A program made the translations under genes and the position numbers. DNA of 64,000 nt from Terriglobia bacterium (GTDB lineage: Bacteria > Acidobacteriota > Terriglobia > Bryobacterales > Bryobacteraceae): assembly GCA_020073345.1 (NCBI GenBank), contig JAIQFI010000021.1, positions 1-64,000 on the forward strand. Direction: 5' to 3'. Each line of letters opens with the position of its first letter. Positions within the stretch are counted from its first letter, which is position 1. The notes under the pieces were generated by a model. It did not search any database, was not told the origin of the DNA, and saw only the letters and a list, made by a program, of their open reading frames with translations. This document shows positions 1 through 9,422 of the stretch, piece after piece.

Positions 1-30
1 ACAGGATTTATGTTCTTCTTGGTCGCCTAA
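1..30 (+). CDS. Possible 3' end of a membrane-protein gene (partial)
   Basis: Frame 1 reads TGFMFFLVA and then a TAA stop at 28-30. The hydrophobic tail would fit the last membrane segment of a transporter that begins before the window. Ten codons cannot prove this, and the following 106 bases up to the serine hydrolase gene show nothing recognisable. Confidence 0.15.
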   Translation, partial: TGFMFFLVA

Positions 31-136
31 ACCGTGTTGTCCCGGCAACCACTCGGAATGTGGCCAGCCGCATTCGCAGATAGGTGCGTTTCGGTTGGCT
101 TGACCAGCAAGAAGTCCATGGGGGCCCGCTAAGTCT

Positions 137-2023
137 TCAGGCCCAGGTACGCACACCGATCACACCCCACCACGCCAGATATGCCACGGCAATCAGAAGC
201 GCGACCGTGACCACGATCGAATAACGGCGGAACCATGGGCGCACAGCGCGGTTGCGTGCGCGCCACGCGGCGGCGGCGCTTCCGATCGAGGCCAGAGCAA
301 AGGCAATCGTGGCGACGCAGATACTTGCCGACCATGCGGTCAGATTTCCAAGCGCACTCACATCGTCGGGACCCCAAGTGAAGATTGCCACGATGGCGAA
401 CAGGCTGAGCACAGCCGCAAGCGGCCAGATTCGCATCGAGCGCTCGGCTGGGCAGCGACGTTGTTTTCTCAGTCCAGCGAGCAGCCAAAACGGCGCGTAC
501 AACACGATCGTGACCATCGCGAGCAGCATCAAGACTGTCACCACGATCTCCAATGTGGCCAGCCACGCCGGAATCTGCTTCATGGTTTGCATGCCCAGCC
601 GGATCGCGAGGTATCGGCCGCCTTCTTTGGGAGTCATGAGCGCCAACGTAGGAACGGGCTCGGGGGGATCTTTTTTGTTCAAGCTACGAAACAGCACACC
701 AGCCACCGGAACGAACGGGACCTTCCATGCCCCGAGAGATGTGAAAAACAGTTTGCCTCCCGCGACACTCACGTAGGCGATGCCGCCTAGGTTGTCGGCG
801 AAGTGCGTCAGCTCCTGACGCGGTGAATCTATCTCGTACCAGCCGGCGAACTCAGCGGCATCTTGCGGAAGAGGTGCAACCGGCGGCTGGGAAGGCTTTT
901 GCAAATCGCGCGTGATATAGTTTCTAATCGCCTTGCCGATCCGCTCGAGAGCGTCTCCACTGCCGGAATTGATGCTATAGAAATAACCGGTTCGATAATC
1001 GGCCAGGTAATGCATCTCAGTGAGTCCGCCGTCAACGCCTCCGTCGTGCCCGTGATACACGAAACCTTCGTCCACCTCCCAGTAGTTACTCAATCCATAT
1101 CCCGTTCTCAATCCGGCTTGCGCCGCCCATGTCGAAGCGGGGCTCTCCATGCGAGCGATGTCCGCAGCGGTAACTATTTGCACACCGTTGGCCTTGCCAC
1201 GATTGAGGTAAAACTGGACATACGCTGCCATGTCAGTCGCGGAAGCGTTGATCGAACCCGCGGGGCGAAAGATGATGTTCCAGTACGGGTAGGGAGTCTT
1301 GCCGTCGTCGTGATACAGCGTCGCGGCGGTTCCGGGAGCCGGAGGAAGGTAAGTTGTTGTCCTCATTCCGATCGGGCGGAACAGGTGCTCCTCGACGAAA
1401 TCCTCGAAGCGTTGCCCGGTGAGCTTCTCGACGATATACGCCGCGACCGCAGGTCCCGCATTGCAATAGGCCATCCGCGTGCCGGGACGCCAGCGGGAAA
1501 TGCGCGAGTGGTGATCGTAGTCGAACGCCTCCCGAAGGCCCATAGTCGGAGGCACCTGTTTGGCATACTCGCGAAAGTGGATGTCATCCCAGCCTGTGGT
1601 GTGCTCCAGAAGGTGAACAACGCGGACCGGATCGGTCGATTCCCAGCGGTTTTCAAACCAAATTTCGGGCGCCAATTTGCGCACTGGATCGTCGAGCGAA
1701 AACTTGCCCTGCTCGACCAGCATGAGCACTGCGAGGGAGGCGAATCCCTTCGATACCGATCCGATCCGGAATAACGTGTCAGCAGTCGCCACCCGGGCAC
1801 TAGCCACATCCGCCGTGCCGATGCCGGCCACCCATTCGGGGCCGTCGCGATGTACAATCGCCACTGAAACGCCGGGCGTCTTGGTGTCCTTCAAGATCTT
1901 CTCGATCTGCTGCCGCAACTCGTCGACAGAGTGCGGCGTTTTCTGCGCTTCTTCTTTTTTCTCCGCAGAACAGACAAGCGAAATCAATGTCAAAACAACA
2001 GCAGCCCCAATGCCCCGTTGCAT
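137..2023 (-). CDS. Serine hydrolase, beta-lactamase/penicillin-binding family, with C-terminal membrane domain
   Basis: A class C beta-lactamase-like serine hydrolase (Beta-lactamase/DUF-type esterase or D-Ala-D-Ala peptidase family). All three active-site motifs are visible: SVSK around residues 89-92, YCN around 186-188 and HDG around 326-328. The chosen ATG starts a signal-like segment (MQRGIGAAVVLTLISLVCSA); an upstream ATG at 2041 would add six residues. After the catalytic domain and a beta-rich linker the last 140 residues hold about four hydrophobic segments, so the catalytic part probably sits in the periplasm tethered to the inner membrane. The substrate cannot be read from the sequence. 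The gene stands alone. Confidence 0.85.
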   Translation of the reverse strand: MQRGIGAAVVLTLISLVCSAEKKEEAQKTPHSVDELRQQIEKILKDTKTPGVSVAIVHRDGPEWVAGIGTADVASARVATADTLFRIGSVSKGFASLAVLMLVEQGKFSLDDPVRKLAPEIWFENRWESTDPVRVVHLLEHTTGWDDIHFREYAKQVPPTMGLREAFDYDHHSRISRWRPGTRMAYCNAGPAVAAYIVEKLTGQRFEDFVEEHLFRPIGMRTTTYLPPAPGTAATLYHDDGKTPYPYWNIIFRPAGSINASATDMAAYVQFYLNRGKANGVQIVTAADIARMESPASTWAAQAGLRTGYGLSNYWEVDEGFVYHGHDGGVDGGLTEMHYLADYRTGYFYSINSGSGDALERIGKAIRNYITRDLQKPSQPPVAPLPQDAAEFAGWYEIDSPRQELTHFADNLGGIAYVSVAGGKLFFTSLGAWKVPFVPVAGVLFRSLNKKDPPEPVPTLALMTPKEGGRYLAIRLGMQTMKQIPAWLATLEIVVTVLMLLAMVTIVLYAPFWLLAGLRKQRRCPAERSMRIWPLAAVLSLFAIVAIFTWGPDDVSALGNLTAWSASICVATIAFALASIGSAAAAWRARNRAVRPWFRRYSIVVTVALLIAVAYLAWWGVIGVRTWA

Positions 2024-2041
2024 ATCCGAATTCTCCCACAC

Positions 2042-2515
2042 CAGCGCGCGCTAGTCTGAATGTTTTCAAGTTTACTGAATCACGATAGCTTGGATTGCAG
2101 CAACGGCTCAGCACAGATGGGCCTCCGGCTACAGGTCATGATCCTGGCGCTCGACTCCCTATGCCGAAGTTATCAGTCTGGGACATCTTTCCCGTGCGAA
2201 AAGGATTTCCTTTCGGTTCAGAGTTAAACAGTTGTAGCTATCGTCCGGCGAATTTAGCCGATGCGGACTTGACGACGGCTTACTAGAATCTTTGGCACGG
2301 TAGAGTGTCCAGACCGACCCGTCCGCGTTCCGCGCACGCGCATAGTGTCACCCGTATGGCACCTACAACCGTTGACCGTCAGAAAGTAGGTGACGAGTAG
2401 CCGACCATACATCCACTATCCAGCCAACCCACTGCATGCGAGACTGTTGTGGAACCTCGACACGCCAACCTGACGCGCCGTTCATCCGGGATCGTAGCCC
2501 ACCCGAGACAGGCAT
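2042..2515. other. Intergenic stretch, nothing recognised
   Basis: This 474-base stretch lies between the start of the serine hydrolase gene and the end of the GAF gene. I found no convincing reading frame, RNA gene or long repeat in it. It must hold the promoter of the serine hydrolase, but no clear promoter boxes stand out. Confidence 0.4.
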
Positions 2516-2995
2516 TCAGCGTTGCCAGAGAGGCTGGAGGACTTCGGAACAGGCTTGCAGGAGAGTTTCCGCGTCCGCACCGAATGCGTTTGGTCCCGAG
2601 CTCTCGACGTCAATTGTGCCGATCACGTTCTCTCCAGATTGCTCGAACACGGGAACAATGATCTCGGATCTTGTCGTGCCCAAGGCTGTGAGATAGCGGG
2701 GATCGGCCGAGACATCCCCCACGTTGATCATCTTCCGGTTAGCAATTGCTGCGCCGGTCAACCCGCTTGTGATGGGAAACGTAGGGTACGCGGGTGCGCC
2801 GAGGCCGCTCCAGACAATATTTGCCACTATCCCGGACTGGGAATCCACATCGTACAGCCCGACCCAACGATAACCACCATCACTCTTGATGCGATCAGCT
2901 GCCGCTTGAAATAGCTTAACCCGATCTCCGTCGCTTGATGTAAGTCTCGCGAGGTCCGCCAGGAGCCTTTGGGGATCAGCTGTCATTGGGATCAT
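2516..2995 (-). CDS. GAF domain protein
   Basis: A stand-alone GAF domain of about 160 residues with the motifs WVGLYDVD, ITSGLTGAAI and SEIIVPVF followed by GTIDVES. Its layout resembles free-methionine-(R)-sulfoxide reductase (fRMsr), but the cysteines of that enzyme are absent: where fRMsr has a Cys before the SE(I/L)VVP strand this protein reads TALGTTRSEI. It is therefore more likely a ligand- or redox-sensing GAF protein than an active reductase. The ATG at 2995 was chosen because residues further upstream do not look like a GAF domain; ATG 2986 is equally possible. Confidence 0.75.
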   Translation of the reverse strand: MIPMTADPQRLLADLARLTSSDGDRVKLFQAAADRIKSDGGYRWVGLYDVDSQSGIVANIVWSGLGAPAYPTFPITSGLTGAAIANRKMINVGDVSADPRYLTALGTTRSEIIVPVFEQSGENVIGTIDVESSGPNAFGADAETLLQACSEVLQPLWQR

Positions 2996-3234
2996 TGTAA
3001 ACTGCAAACATCTTGGCGGTCGTTCAGCACAAACGGCAGTGTAGAGCAAAGGCACCCAACTCCCGTATGGTCGGTCATCCGTCCACTAAGTTTATAGGTC
3101 GTCGACGCGGATTCACCTTATTAGCTAGTCCGCTGCCCTTGCTGCAGGGTGGAGTTTCGCCCGATAATTCGTATTAACGGACCCTACTAGCCGTCCTGAT
3201 ACGGAGAGGCGCTAGGCAGCCGCGATTAACTCGG

Positions 3235-3702
3235 CTATTCCCAAACAATGTGGTTCTCTTCGCACCAGTTCTGTGCGATCTGCCTCAGGGCCTCTGTGCG
3301 GAACGCAAACCAGGCTGATTCGATGCCGTGGCGATGAAGCGTGTCTTTGAAATTCCGGAATGCTCCGGCGCCGTGGATGGCATGTAAGAGATCTTCACGA
3401 ACACTGTCGGATTCCACCGAACGCGAGAAATCCTGCATGATCGCCCACTCGTGAACGTCAAACTTCGTGGGGAGCTCCTGGAAGCGGTCGGTAGAAAGGA
3501 TTCGCTTGGCAATTTCCAATTCCTCTTTCTGCCACGCAGGCAGATTCGGCTGCTCTTCGCCGGACTCCTCCTCTGCCTCACGCAGCATATCGTGCGAAAC
3601 GGTAGCCACTTGGCCGGTGGCGCAATCTAAGAAGGAGGAGGACTCGTCGGACTGTGTCTCCAGAGCGTCGACGATGTCGTTCAAGCGAACGGTCGCGGGC
3701 AT
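3235..3702 (-). CDS. UPF0158 family protein
   Basis: The protein begins MPATVRLNDIVDALE and then carries a short acidic linker, the usual start of UPF0158 proteins, followed by the helical core (FDVHEWAIMQDF ... HAIHGAGAFRNFKDTL ... WFAFRTEALRQIAQNW) that defines the family. The length (155 residues) is normal. The frame stays open to 3798, but that extension does not match the family, so ATG 3702 is preferred. The biochemical role of the family is unknown. Confidence 0.8.
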   Translation of the reverse strand: MPATVRLNDIVDALETQSDESSSFLDCATGQVATVSHDMLREAEEESGEEQPNLPAWQKEELEIAKRILSTDRFQELPTKFDVHEWAIMQDFSRSVESDSVREDLLHAIHGAGAFRNFKDTLHRHGIESAWFAFRTEALRQIAQNWCEENHIVWE

Positions 3703-3955
3703 GGATTCCAGACCATCATACTGCCTGCATTGAGCAGTCGACTTCCCGATTGATTGGACAGCTGCCCATCGTCCGAGTTCAAAGTCCCGATGTGTCACAC
3801 TATCGTCAGTCCCGGGTCGATCAAACTTGCCAGCACTTGTGTAATTGCCAGTGAGTATTCGCCCGAAGTGATCACTCTACGCCACGCGCTTCGCCAGCAA
3901 TCCGGCAGCGGCGAGAATTGATAAGCTGTCTGTTGCGCGCGGCGTCACGCTGAAA

Positions 3956-4339
3956 ATGAATATCGACACACTGCTCCGATCCTACCCTGAGAGTGTGCAA
4001 ATATTGACTCGCGACAGCACGAAGAGGATCCGGGAATGGTTGCCGAATGCGGCCGAAGGCGTGGACGCATCAGCCCGAATGGTGGCATATCGCTACGGAT
4101 CTGGCTACAAGGGAATGGTTTGCACGCTGATTCTCAGTAAGTCCGGCGTGAAACTTGGACTCGTAGGCGGTGCAGCGCTATCGGATCCATATGGCCTGCT
4201 CGCCGGGACCGGAAAAGTCCATCGCCACGTGCAACTACGAGCACCTCAAGATCTGAAGCAAGCAGGACTAAAGCAACTGGTGCTTGACGCGAGCGCGGCG
4301 TGCAAAAAGCGGTTGGAACTCGACCGCAAAAAGAGTTGA
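3956..4339 (+). CDS. DUF1801-like (YdhG-type) small protein
   Basis: A 127-residue soluble protein with the DUF1801-like order: an N-terminal helix (MNIDTLLRSYPESVQILTRD), a strand with MVAYRYGSGYKGMV, a central KLGLVGGAALSDPYGLL and a basic C-terminal helix (KKRLELDRKKS). Members of this fold are small alpha/beta proteins of unknown role. No neighbouring gene shares its direction closely enough to be an operon partner. The family call rests on motif order only. Confidence 0.6.
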   Translation: MNIDTLLRSYPESVQILTRDSTKRIREWLPNAAEGVDASARMVAYRYGSGYKGMVCTLILSKSGVKLGLVGGAALSDPYGLLAGTGKVHRHVQLRAPQDLKQAGLKQLVLDASAACKKRLELDRKKS

Positions 4340-4447
4340 TCGCCGGCGACGGCTGGCAAGGAGTCGGGGCTAGATTTCCCCACCAGGTTCTGGAGTTACC
4401 CGGTATCGGGCAATAACGGTTGTCATTGGAACCTACCTGTCAGCTGA

Positions 4448-4726
4448 AAGCCCGACGTCGTCTGTAAGGATAGAGGATGGAAAGGCTGGGGCAACTGGCT
4501 TGGAACACACAGAGTTGTAAATCAGCGACGCGAGCTGCTGCCCTTTGCGGAGGCCAGGAAATTCGTTCACGGCTTGAAATTGAAGGGCTACCACGAATGG
4601 GAGCTCTACAGGATCGGGAAACTTCCAGGGAAGAAGCCCCGTCCACATTTCATACCCTCCGATCCGTACGGCCACTACAAAAACAAAGGTTGGGTGAGTT
4701 GGCCGGACTGGTTTGGAACTGCCTAG
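4448..4726 (+). pseudogene. Remnant of a phage-integrase-repeat-unit protein
   Basis: One open stretch without a start codon encodes two adjacent copies of the repeat found in 'phage integrase repeat unit' proteins. The first copy is cut (PDVVCKDRGWKGWGNWLGT); the second is almost complete, running from LPFAEARKFVHGLKLKGYHEW through IPSDPYGHYKNKGWVSW to DWFGTA and a TAG. The upstream in-frame TGA at 4445 interrupts what looks like more repeat sequence. Intact relatives have many such repeats, so this is a decayed 3' end. The rest of the 4340-5044 gap shows no gene. Confidence 0.6.
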
Positions 4727-5044
4727 TGCTATCCACGGTGCTTGGTGCGTGTGCAATTGAACCCTTTCGGCACAGTCCCAGCGGCACAAACATCGATAAA
4801 CGCTGCGCGACTACTCGCGGGAGTGACCGAGTCTTGAGTATTACGGCTCCTGGGGACCGTTGCGAATCTTGCCAGGCCTGCAGAAACAGGTCCACCAACT
4901 GCTTCCGGGAGACCTCAAGCTTGGCGATCGCCTGCTCTGGAGTTTAGGTGTAGGGTTCGGGACCACTGGAACCGGAAACCGGCTCGTCCTCAAATCACGA
5001 TTCGAGTTTGCTTTTGGCCGTGCGGCGCATTGACGACAAACTTG

Positions 5045-5890
5045 CTACTTGAACGTCCAAACTAGCACCGCAATTCCCAGCAGAATCCGGTAGACTGCGA
5101 AACCCGCGAAGCCACGGTGACGCACCCAACTCATGAACCAGGCCACGATTGCCCAGGCCACGAAAAACGAAACGACGAACCCTACCGAGAGCACCGCCAT
5201 CCCGTGAGAGTCCAATCCGACAAGGCCGCCCTCCCCAGGATGTCTGATGAATCGCACTAGGTCATAGCCGGTCGCGGCAGCCATGGTCGGAATCGAAAGC
5301 AAAAAGGAGAATTCCAGCGCAGTCGTGCGGGATAGCCCAGCCAATTCGCCAGCGGCGATCGTGGCCATGGATCGGGATGTCCCTGGAAAGACAGCTGACA
5401 GCGTCTGGCAGAATCCAATCCAGATTGCTTGCATCGGCCTGATGCCTTCTACATCTCCGGAACGCGTCCGGCGCCCGAACATGACATCGACAATCCACAT
5501 GACCACTCCTCCGATGATCAGACTGGCTGCCATTAGGCGGAGGTCCTCAAGATTCTTCCCGATGAGTTTCGTCAAAAGGAATGCCGGAATCGCAGTGCAC
5601 ACAAACGCCAGTAGCGTCAGGGTCAATGGGTGATTCAAAGCAGTGCGGTCACCGCGGACCCCGCGCGGGAACGTGGCTAAGAACTCGGCAATGCGGCTTC
5701 GAAAGTAAATCGGCAAACACATGATCGCGCCGAGTTGGATCACGATCGAGAACATCTTCCAATATCCGTTTGAGAAGTCGACGTTGAGGAGAGCTTCTGC
5801 GATCCGCAAATGCGCGGTGGAACTAACGGGCAGAAACTCAGTCAGCCCTTCGACGACGCCCAGAAGGAAGGCGAGCGGGTAGTCAGTCAT
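5045..5890 (-). CDS. uppP: Undecaprenyl-diphosphatase (UppP/BacA)
   Basis: An integral membrane phosphatase that recycles undecaprenyl pyrophosphate to undecaprenyl phosphate for peptidoglycan and other surface polymers; it also gives bacitracin tolerance. The first signature GVVEGLTEFLPVSSTAHL is at residues 11-28, and the second, FPGTSRSMATIAAG, is in the middle of the protein with the conserved PGxSRS arginine. The usual glycine after SRS is a methionine here. Length 281 and about eight hydrophobic segments fit the family. It lies 27 bases downstream of the TonB receptor gene on the same strand and could be co-transcribed with it. Confidence 0.93.
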   Translation of the reverse strand: MTDYPLAFLLGVVEGLTEFLPVSSTAHLRIAEALLNVDFSNGYWKMFSIVIQLGAIMCLPIYFRSRIAEFLATFPRGVRGDRTALNHPLTLTLLAFVCTAIPAFLLTKLIGKNLEDLRLMAASLIIGGVVMWIVDVMFGRRTRSGDVEGIRPMQAIWIGFCQTLSAVFPGTSRSMATIAAGELAGLSRTTALEFSFLLSIPTMAAATGYDLVRFIRHPGEGGLVGLDSHGMAVLSVGFVVSFFVAWAIVAWFMSWVRHRGFAGFAVYRILLGIAVLVWTFK

Positions 5891-5917
5891 GCCCGCGACC
5901 AGGGTTGCAGGTCGCTT

Positions 5918-8440
5918 CTAGAACACAAACCCTAGCGCTGTTTGGTAAGCGCGCGGCTGCACGAAGTGCGTACCGCTAAAGGTCGACAGGAAGTTGTAGA
6001 GCGCATCCTTGTTCGTGTAGTTGGTGACCGCGAACCGAAGAGTCGTCCGGAAGCGTTCCCGCTTGAACAGATTTTCGGTTCCGGCACCGATGTCGAACAC
6101 ATGGCGCGGAGCGATGCGAGGGGGATTGTGATCGTCGTTCTCGGTACCCGGAGCGGGGATCACCAGCCGGGTGGCGCCGTAATTCTTGGGCGTACACTGA
6201 GCGTCCGTGAGGGGGCTGTCAATGGTTGGATGGAAGTTCCCGCAGAAGAAGCCGATGGCCGCCTGCTGCGCGCCCGTAAGCCCGAGTGCATCGTCCAGGC
6301 TGCCGACCGAACCGGCCACCAGACCGCTGTCATAACGCCAAGTCCACGAGACCCAAGGGCCAGTCTTTCCCATTTGATAGCGAAGCTGCGTGGTCTGTTG
6401 GAACGCCTGGTCATGGTCGATGCGGAATACGGAGCCCCCCAGACCTACGTCTCCGTTGAAAACCAGACCGCCGGTCTCGGGCGGAAAGTATCGCGCTCGA
6501 GTGTGGCCCATGGTCGTGGTCCATTGGAAGCCGTGCAAGCTGATGCTTCCAATGCGTACCGCGACGCCATCCAATTTCGATTTCTGCCACGAGATCGGGA
6601 AAGCCACAGGCGTGCTGAAAAGTTGGCCAAAATCATAGGCGTTGTCGGTGTATTTCCAGAAGTAGTCCGCGCTGGCGACCAGCCAGCGGCCGAAAGCCTG
6701 TTCCAGACCCGCATTGTATTGATTGCGATATCCCGCGGGCAACGGCACGCTGGCCGCTCCAAAGGCGTTCGCCGCGAGTCCGCCGACACCGGTGGCGCTT
6801 GAAAGGATCAGGTTCTCGTTGTATGGAGTTTCGAGCGTCCGCGAATATGAAGCTCGGATCACCGTCCCAGTTCCTGAAATGAGATAGGAGAATCCAATGC
6901 GCGGCTGAGCGCTCGTCTCCGTGACGATCCCGTCATAGTGGTCCACGCGCAAGCCCGCCTGAACCTGGAAGTTGCCGAACTTGATGTTGTCCTGAACAAA
7001 GAAGGCGTACTGATTGATATTCCTGCTTTCGTCGAATTTGAACAGCTTTCCGCCAGGCTGGGTCAGGTCATAAGGAATCAATCCGGCAAAGAAGTTCCCA
7101 TCCGCGTCCAGAAATGCGCCATCCGTGGGATCGGTGATCCCGAACCCGAACTGCTCGTGGAGGCGTGTTTGCATCAGCTGGGTGCCGACTTTGAAATTGT
7201 GGCGGCCTTTGACGATAGAGAGGTCGCCTTTCACGCCCCAGTTGGTCAGTGTCCGGTGCTGGCTGATAGTGGCGGGAGTGTCCAAGGTTATGTCTGGGCT
7301 CGGATAGTAATTTACGTCATCATGTCGAAAGAAGGGATTGATGGTCAGAAGTGTGTTGGCGCTAAAGACGTGCTGATACCCTGGAGCGATGTTAAAGGTC
7401 GCAATCTTCTGCCGTTGGTCTTGCCCCAACTGATCATAAGTGTTAGGAATCTGAAACCAGTTTCGGGCGGCCAGTATATTGAGGTGGAACACGTCCTTGC
7501 CATTCGGATTGTAGTCGAAGTGGTCGAAGATGGTTCCGCTGTTGCCAATGGCGTGAATCGGTGTGAACTCAGGTGTATCCAGGAAACGGCCAGAACGAAG
7601 GGAGTTGAAAGCAATGAAGTTTCCTACCTTCCCGCTGCCAACGCCGAACGTGGCATTTTCCGCATAGGTGCCGAAAGAGGCGCGCTGCGCCTCAAAAGTT
7701 CCATTCGGCTTCTGGCCCAGGCCGGACCGTGTGACGGCGTTGACGACGAGACTGGTCTTATCGCCGAACTCCGCTGACGGAGCACCGGTGATCAGCTCCA
7801 TGGACTGAATAGCGTCCAACGGGATCTGAGTTGAGAAGGCCTTGCTTTGCTGATCGCTGATTGGCTGTCCATCCACTGAAAAGCTGGTCTGTGCGTGATC
7901 CCCTAGCGGGTGAAAGAAGCCATTGGAGTCGGCGGCTACCGCTCCGCTGCTCAGTACCACGGCATCGCTCACGCCAGAGGCGGGCGATGAGACCGGGAGC
8001 TTTGAGAGGCTTGAAATATCCACGTCATTGTGTGCGTAGGGGACGTTCTCAAGCAGGTCCGCGCCTTTGGCTTCCACTGTAATCGTGGTCTTGGTTCCAG
8101 CCAGGGCCATCTGAATCTTCATCAAGTCCAGAGGCACGGTACTGCGCACGTCAAGGTCCTGCTCGAATGGAGCGAAATTCGGCGCAGTCACTTCCACGTG
8201 GTATGGATTCGGAGGGATATTAGTCAGACGGAACGTCCCCTTGCTATCCGTGGTCGCCGTCTGCCGATAGTTCGTGAGGCGGTTGAGAATCGTGACCGTG
8301 GCGTTGGGCAGGGCCGCGCCCGAGGGATCTGTGACGATACCTGAGACGGTCCCAGCATTGCCGAGCGCTTGAGCCGCTAGCCGATTCGGGGAACAGAAGT
8401 ACAGCGTGATGAGAGCAGTAAGAGCGAGAAGTCTCTTCAT
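5918..8440 (-). CDS. TonB-dependent receptor, Oar-like, with CarboxypepD-reg N-domain (copy 1)
   Basis: An outer-membrane receptor of about 840 residues. A signal peptide (MKRLLALTALITLYFCS...LAAQ) is followed by a carboxypeptidase-regulatory-like beta domain (GTVSGIVTDPSGAALPNATV), a TonB plug (SSGAVAADSNGFFHPLGDHA, then IDGQPISDQ-like and SAEFGDKTSLVVNAVTRSGL) and a long beta-barrel ending LGFVF with a terminal aromatic residue. It is clearly paralogous over its whole length to the receptor at 12598-15144; shared strings include IPNTYDQ, GTENDDHNPPR and LYNFLS-FSGTH. The frame is open to 8506 but ATG 8440 gives the signal peptide. The paired LytTR-type site at 8510-8540 lies 70-100 bases upstream. 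The ligand is unknown; metal or metallophore is suggested only by nearby genes. Confidence 0.9.
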   Translation of the reverse strand: MKRLLALTALITLYFCSPNRLAAQALGNAGTVSGIVTDPSGAALPNATVTILNRLTNYRQTATTDSKGTFRLTNIPPNPYHVEVTAPNFAPFEQDLDVRSTVPLDLMKIQMALAGTKTTITVEAKGADLLENVPYAHNDVDISSLSKLPVSSPASGVSDAVVLSSGAVAADSNGFFHPLGDHAQTSFSVDGQPISDQQSKAFSTQIPLDAIQSMELITGAPSAEFGDKTSLVVNAVTRSGLGQKPNGTFEAQRASFGTYAENATFGVGSGKVGNFIAFNSLRSGRFLDTPEFTPIHAIGNSGTIFDHFDYNPNGKDVFHLNILAARNWFQIPNTYDQLGQDQRQKIATFNIAPGYQHVFSANTLLTINPFFRHDDVNYYPSPDITLDTPATISQHRTLTNWGVKGDLSIVKGRHNFKVGTQLMQTRLHEQFGFGITDPTDGAFLDADGNFFAGLIPYDLTQPGGKLFKFDESRNINQYAFFVQDNIKFGNFQVQAGLRVDHYDGIVTETSAQPRIGFSYLISGTGTVIRASYSRTLETPYNENLILSSATGVGGLAANAFGAASVPLPAGYRNQYNAGLEQAFGRWLVASADYFWKYTDNAYDFGQLFSTPVAFPISWQKSKLDGVAVRIGSISLHGFQWTTTMGHTRARYFPPETGGLVFNGDVGLGGSVFRIDHDQAFQQTTQLRYQMGKTGPWVSWTWRYDSGLVAGSVGSLDDALGLTGAQQAAIGFFCGNFHPTIDSPLTDAQCTPKNYGATRLVIPAPGTENDDHNPPRIAPRHVFDIGAGTENLFKRERFRTTLRFAVTNYTNKDALYNFLSTFSGTHFVQPRAYQTALGFVF

Positions 8441-8509
8441 TCCAACAGTATCAGGGCACGTCGTACTAGGACCTACGGTTTTCTTACAGATGGCCAGATA
8501 CCCCAAATG

Positions 8510-8540
8510 AGCGGGCTAGTAACCTCCGTGAACGGACCAT
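8510..8540. promoter_or_regulatory. Putative LytTR operator upstream of receptor 1
   Basis: Two imperfect direct repeats, AGCGGGCTAG at 8510-8519 and AACGGACCAT at 8531-8540, lie exactly 21 bases apart start to start. The same element in the same spacing occurs at 9370 and 12269. Two copies of a 9-10 bp half-site two helical turns apart is the known geometry of LytTR-type binding sites such as those of AgrA and AlgR. It sits 70-100 bases upstream of the ATG of receptor 1. Confidence 0.6.
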
Positions 8541-8550
8541 GGTGGGCCCT

Positions 8551-9303
8551 TCACCAATGCAGAATGCTGCGAATGCTGTGAGCCTGGCGCTTGCTAGCAA
8601 TGAGTTGCAGCGAGTTGCTGAGCGTGATGAGCCAACGTTGACTGCTCATCGCACTCATCTTGCGCACGTGGTTCACGTTCACGATCGCGTTGCGATGTAC
8701 CCGCTCGAATTGCTGCCCCTTCAGGCGTTCTTCGATCACGCGAAGCGTTTGCGTCGCCAAGAGCCGTTGTTTTGCGGTAATGATCCATACCAGCTCTCCT
8801 TCCGCCTGGAAGGCCAGAATCTCGTCAGGGTCCAGCAAGAAGTACTCTCCGCCGCTGCGGCCCACAATCTTTCGGCCGCTGACGGAATTGGGCGGCGCGG
8901 ACGCAGCCGCGATCTTGGCAACGTCGTTCGCGACATCCAGTGGATTCTTGTGCAGCTTCCTGGCGCGGTCGACTGCCTTTCGGAGCCGCTCTTCACCGAC
9001 AGGCTTTAGCAGATAGTCCACCGCTCCCGCTTCAAAAGCCTCGATGGCATGCTGGTCGAACGCCGTAATGATCACAATAATAGGCAGGTACCCGCCACTT
9101 AGCCTCCGCACGACTTCGAAGCCGCCCATCACGGGCATCTGGAGATCAAGGAAAACCAGGTCTGGCTTGAGCTCCGCGATCTGCTGTAGGGCTTGTTTAC
9201 CGTTCTCAGCCTCCCCGACAATCACCACGTGCGGAACGTTCTCCAACTCCTCCCGCAGGACGCGCCGCGCGATCGGCTCATCGTCAACGATCAGCGTCTT
9301 CAT
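8551..9303 (-). CDS. LytTR-family response regulator
   Basis: A two-component response regulator of 250 residues. The receiver domain begins MKTLIVDDEPIARRVL; the phospho-acceptor is in LVFLDLQMP (Asp53 from this start) and the switch Lys is in DYLLKPVGEERL. A linker leads to a C-terminal LytTR DNA-binding domain with QRLLATQTLRVIEERL and FERVHRNAIVNVNHVRKM. ATG 9318 would add five residues; ATG 9303 places the upstream repeat pair (9370-9400) at nearly the same distance as in front of receptor 1, which suggests autoregulation. It follows the sensor kinase gene and is its obvious partner. Confidence 0.93.
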   Translation of the reverse strand: MKTLIVDDEPIARRVLREELENVPHVVIVGEAENGKQALQQIAELKPDLVFLDLQMPVMGGFEVVRRLSGGYLPIIVIITAFDQHAIEAFEAGAVDYLLKPVGEERLRKAVDRARKLHKNPLDVANDVAKIAAASAPPNSVSGRKIVGRSGGEYFLLDPDEILAFQAEGELVWIITAKQRLLATQTLRVIEERLKGQQFERVHRNAIVNVNHVRKMSAMSSQRWLITLSNSLQLIASKRQAHSIRSILHW

Positions 9304-9369
9304 CACGCGGTGATCCATGATCTGCCAGGTTTACACTAACTTTCCCAAATGCCCGAGAGAATAATTGCG

Positions 9370-9400
9370 AGCGGACTGGTACTCACAATAAGCGGGCTAA
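9370..9400. promoter_or_regulatory. Putative LytTR operator between kinase and regulator genes
   Basis: AGCGGACTGG at 9370-9379 and AGCGGGCTAA at 9391-9400 are direct repeats 21 bases apart start to start. They lie in the short gap after the sensor kinase gene, 67-97 bases upstream of the regulator ATG at 9303. This is the best-matching pair of the three in the window and suggests that the regulator gene has its own promoter in addition to read-through from the kinase. Confidence 0.65.
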
Positions 9401-9422
9401 ATAAAGATGTGACCGGAATTGG

